NCBI RefSeq assembly: GCF_000517065.1
Contig: NZ_KI912105.1
Location: forward strand, 2,242,820 to 2,306,819
Source of the DNA: Alkaliflexus imshenetskii DSM 15055
Lineage (GTDB): Bacteria > Bacteroidota > Bacteroidia > Bacteroidales > Marinilabiliaceae
DNA length: 64,000 bases
Reading direction: 5' to 3'
The notes beneath the pieces were generated by a model. That model was not told the origin of the DNA. It saw nothing but the letters and a program-made list of their open reading frames with translations, and did no database searches. Both the position numbers and the translations under genes were made by a program. Positions 61,043 through 64,000 of the stretch are shown in pieces; the stretch's first letter is position 1; every line of letters begins with the position of its first letter.

Positions 61043-64000
61043 ATGACCAGAACGGATTTACTTAGAGAAGCGGCAGAAAAACGTATCCTTTTGCTGGATG
61101 GGGCTATGGGGAGTCTTATTCAGCAATATAAACTCACCGAGCAGGATTTTAGAGGCGAGCGGTTTGCAAACCATCCCTCACCGGTTCAAGGTAACAACGA
61201 TTTGTTATCGATAACCCGACCCGATATAATTTCAGCCATACATGAACAGTATTTGGAAGCGGGTTCTGATATCATTGAGACCAACACTTTTAACGCCAAC
61301 TCCATTTCCCAGGCCGATTACCTGATGGAATCGCTGGTATATGAACTCAATTTTGAGTCAGCCCGTTTGGCAGCAGAGGCCGTTGCCAGATTCTCAACGC
61401 CCGAAAAGCCTCGCTTTGTTGCCGGAGCTTTAGGTCCTACCAACAAAACAGCATCACTCTCTCCCGATGTAAACAACCCTGGTTACAGAGCTGTTACGTT
61501 CGACGATTTGGTGGAGGTATATGCGCAGCAAGTTGCTGGCTTGCTCGATGGTGGTGTTGACCTGCTTTTGCTCGAAACCATCTTTGATACATTAAACGCC
61601 AAGGCTGCTCTTTTTGGTATCTATCGGGAACTGGAGAAGCGAAGTTTGGGCGATTTTCCGGTGATGGTATCTGTTACCGTTGCCGATGCCAGTGGGCGGA
61701 CTCTATCAGGTCAAACGCTTGAAGCATTTATTGTTTCGGTATCGCACATGCCTCTCTTCTCGATTGGCCTTAACTGCTCATTTGGCGCATCTGATTTGCG
61801 TATTTATGTGGATGAGCTTGGTCGCAAAACGCCTTTTCGCATAAGTGCGTATCCCAATGCAGGCTTGCCAAACCAGTTTGGGGAGTATGATGAAACACCG
61901 CAGGAGATGGCTCCGCAGATATTTGATTACCTCAAAAACGGATTGGTGAATATTGTGGGTGGATGTTGCGGTACCACTCCAGCACATATTGCCGCATTTG
62001 CTGCGTTGCTCAAGGATGGCACCCCACATGTGCCGCCAACAATTGTTCCCACGCTCCGGTTGAGCGGTTTGGAGCCATTGGTGGTACAGGAAAATACCAA
62101 CTTTGTAAACATTGGAGAACGAACCAATGTGGCGGGTTCCAAAAAGTTTGCCCGCCTTATTCGCGATGAACTTTATGAAGAGGCTCTCTCTGTGGCGCGC
62201 GATCAGGTCGAAGGTGGTGCTCAAATCATTGATGTGAATATGGATGATGCCATGCTCGATGCCAAAAAAGAGATGGTGACATTCCTAAACCTCATGGCTG
62301 CAGAGCCTGAGATTGCGCGTCTTCCGGTGATGGTGGATTCGTCGCGGTGGGAGGTACTCGAAGCCGGGCTGAAATGCCTGCAAGGTAAGAGTGTGGTAAA
62401 CTCCATTAGTTTGAAAGAGGGAGAGGAGCCCTTTTTACAGCAGGCTGCCAGAGTTAAAGAGTATGGTGCTGCAGTTGTGGTGATGGCTTTTGATGAAAAG
62501 GGACAGGCCGATACTTTTAACCGTCGCATTGAGATTTGCCAACGTGCCTACAATCTCCTGACTCAAAAAATTGGATTCCCGCCACAAGATATCATCTTCG
62601 ACCCCAATGTGCTGGCAATAGCCACTGGTATTGAGGAGCACAACAACTATGGGGTGGACTTTATTGAAGCCACTCGCTGGATAAAAAACAACCTGCCTTA
62701 TGCCCGTGTGAGCGGTGGGGTTAGTAACCTATCGTTCTCTTTTCGCGGCAATGACACCGTACGTGAGGCCATTCACTCTGTTTTTCTCTATTATGCCATA
62801 CAGGCAGGGATGGATATGGGCATCGTGAATCCCGGTATGCTTCAGATTTATGACGAAATTGAACCGGAATTGTTGCGTCTGGTGGAGGATGTGGTGCTTA
62901 ACCGGCGACCCGATGCCACTGAAAGATTAATCGAGAAGGCTGAGTCATATAAAGCACGGACAGGAGAGGCTGTAAACGAAAGTCGTGATGCCTGGCGCAA
63001 TGAGCCATTGGAAAAACGCCTGCACCACAGCCTCATTAAAGGTATAGCAGATTACATTGAAGAGGATTTGGCCGAAGCACGCAAAGCCTATCCTTTTGCC
63101 ATCGACATCATCGAACAGCCATTGATGGATGGAATGAACATCGTGGGTGACCTGTTCGGTGCCGGAAAGATGTTTCTCCCACAGGTGGTTAAAACCGCCA
63201 GGGTGATGAAAAAGGCGGTGGCCTGGCTGCAACCTTTTATCGAAGAGGAGAAGAAAGCTGCCGGCGGGGTACCTTCAAAAGCGGGTCGGATACTAATGGC
63301 AACGGTGAAAGGAGATGTGCACGATATCGGAAAGAACATTGTAGGGGTAATTCTGGCATGTAACAATTATGAAGTAATTGATTTGGGTGTGATGGTGCCT
63401 ACTGAAAAAATTCTGCAGGAGGCTGTTGATAAAGATATGGATATCATCGGATTAAGCGGTCTTATTACGCCTTCGCTCGAAGAGATGGTAAACGTAGCCA
63501 AAGAGATGGAACGCCGCAAAATAGAGAAGCCCCTTTTAATAGGCGGAGCTACCACTTCGTCGGTACACACTGCTGTAAAGATTGATCCTGTGTATTCGGG
63601 AGCAGTGGTACATGTGAAGGATGCATCAAAAAGTGCGCAGGTAGTTGGAGCGCTCATGTCGGCACGCGACAGGGATACTTTCTCGGCCCAGGTAAAGGCT
63701 GAATATGCGCGTTTGCGCGAAGCCAACAGCAATAAGAAGGAGCGCAGATTTCTGCCAATAGCCGAAGCTCGCGAAAAGAGATACCTGATTGATTGGGCCA
63801 ATACTGAATTGCCGGTGCCGTCAATGACTGGTCTCAAGGTGTTCGATGATTACCCCATCAATGAGATAATACCGTTCATCGACTGGACTTTCTTTTTCCA
63901 TGCGTGGCGCCTTACCGGCAGCTATGATGGCATCGAAAGCATCACCGATACAAAATCGGAGAATGAGTGGCTGAGCCGATTTACCTCTGAAGATGGTAGA
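61043..64000 (+). CDS. metH: Cobalamin-dependent methionine synthase MetH (C-terminus cut by window edge)
   Basis: From ATG 61043 the frame is open to the end of the window (986 residues so far). The modules in order are the homocysteine-binding barrel ([19 protein letters not shown], zinc ligands in GLNCSFG and [12 protein letters not shown]), the methyl-tetrahydrofolate pterin domain ([40 protein letters not shown]), the four-helix cap (YNVLG-like region with [20 protein letters not shown]), the B12-binding domain with the axial histidine in [20 protein letters not shown], and the start of the reactivation domain ([18 protein letters not shown]). It transfers methyl groups from methyl-THF to homocysteine. 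Its leader may carry a regulatory RNA. Confidence 0.95.
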   Translation, partial: MTRTDLLREAAEKRILLLDGAMGSLIQQYKLTEQDFRGERFANHPSPVQGNNDLLSITRPDIISAIHEQYLEAGSDIIETNTFNANSISQADYLMESLVYELNFESARLAAEAVARFSTPEKPRFVAGALGPTNKTASLSPDVNNPGYRAVTFDDLVEVYAQQVAGLLDGGVDLLLLETIFDTLNAKAALFGIYRELEKRSLGDFPVMVSVTVADASGRTLSGQTLEAFIVSVSHMPLFSIGLNCSFGASDLRIYVDELGRKTPFRISAYPNAGLPNQFGEYDETPQEMAPQIFDYLKNGLVNIVGGCCGTTPAHIAAFAALLKDGTPHVPPTIVPTLRLSGLEPLVVQENTNFVNIGERTNVAGSKKFARLIRDELYEEALSVARDQVEGGAQIIDVNMDDAMLDAKKEMVTFLNLMAAEPEIARLPVMVDSSRWEVLEAGLKCLQGKSVVNSISLKEGEEPFLQQAARVKEYGAAVVVMAFDEKGQADTFNRRIEICQRAYNLLTQKIGFPPQDIIFDPNVLAIATGIEEHNNYGVDFIEATRWIKNNLPYARVSGGVSNLSFSFRGNDTVREAIHSVFLYYAIQAGMDMGIVNPGMLQIYDEIEPELLRLVEDVVLNRRPDATERLIEKAESYKARTGEAVNESRDAWRNEPLEKRLHHSLIKGIADYIEEDLAEARKAYPFAIDIIEQPLMDGMNIVGDLFGAGKMFLPQVVKTARVMKKAVAWLQPFIEEEKKAAGGVPSKAGRILMATVKGDVHDIGKNIVGVILACNNYEVIDLGVMVPTEKILQEAVDKDMDIIGLSGLITPSLEEMVNVAKEMERRKIEKPLLIGGATTSSVHTAVKIDPVYSGAVVHVKDASKSAQVVGALMSARDRDTFSAQVKAEYARLREANSNKKERRFLPIAEAREKRYLIDWANTELPVPSMTGLKVFDDYPINEIIPFIDWTFFFHAWRLTGSYDGIESITDTKSENEWLSRFTSEDGR

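Noticed and set aside
1-64000. CRISPR arrays, prophage or intact insertion sequences
   Set aside because: No regularly spaced repeats, Cas proteins, phage structural genes or transposases were recognised on either strand.

Overview
The window is a stretch of a Bacteroidota chromosome, most likely order Bacteroidales. The evidence is two tandem SusC/SusD pairs, surface glycan-binding lipoproteins, lipoproteins carrying an acidic run right after the lipobox cysteine, almost no Shine-Dalgarno sequences, several TAnnTTTG (-7) promoter motifs, and a KsgA with the NFPYN motif. A placement near the Marinilabiliaceae-type anaerobic polysaccharide degraders is only a guess from overall gene content.

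Layout. 1-8 kb holds housekeeping genes: mgtE (cut by the window edge) and ksgA, then two flippase-like membrane proteins, a bifunctional nuclease with a NupC-type nucleoside transporter, a type-B carboxylesterase lipoprotein and thioredoxin. 8-12 kb is dnaE. 12.4-17.9 kb is a mannan-oligosaccharide operon: a broken GH27 alpha-galactosidase remnant, a GH26 beta-mannanase, a GH130 mannosylglucose phosphorylase, a cellobiose/mannobiose 2-epimerase and a GPH sugar symporter. 18-23.8 kb has a tRNA-Val(GAC), small secreted proteins, a DUF362 protein paired with a membrane polyferredoxin, a DoxX-like protein and an orphan lipoprotein. 23.9-43.6 kb is a polysaccharide-capture locus: a beta-helix lipoprotein, two SusC/SusD pairs, two TIG-repeat surface glycan-binding proteins, an MFS permease and a second, lipid-anchored GH26 mannanase. 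43.6-57.5 kb returns to housekeeping: folA, thyA, an EEP-family phosphohydrolase, two rhomboid proteases, mutL, a frameshifted comM/yifB, inorganic pyrophosphatase, a TerB/FHA/ABC2 fusion transporter and two small envelope proteins. 57.7-60.9 kb is a hexuronate (mannonate) module with a divergent AraC regulator. The window ends inside metH.

How the genes fit together. The SusC/D complexes, the SGBPs and the outer GH26 can bind and cut beta-mannan at the cell surface. The second GH26 can trim oligosaccharides to mannobiose and the GPH symporter can import it. The epimerase then makes mannosyl-glucose and GH130 phosphorolyses it to mannose-1-phosphate and glucose. This is the known Bacteroides fragilis-type mannan pathway, here split into two blocks about 9 kb apart. 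The truncated GH27 suggests that galactose-debranching capacity was once encoded here and has been lost from this spot.

The points most worth a second look are: the GH27 remnant; a 17-bp direct repeat in front of the mannan operon; a perfect 10-bp dyad inside the nuclease/nucleoside-transporter promoter; a roughly 100-nt structured leader on metH; a one-base frameshift in comM/yifB; the DUF362/polyferredoxin pair; and the TerB-FHA-ABC2 fusion. No CRISPR array, prophage or intact insertion sequence was seen.
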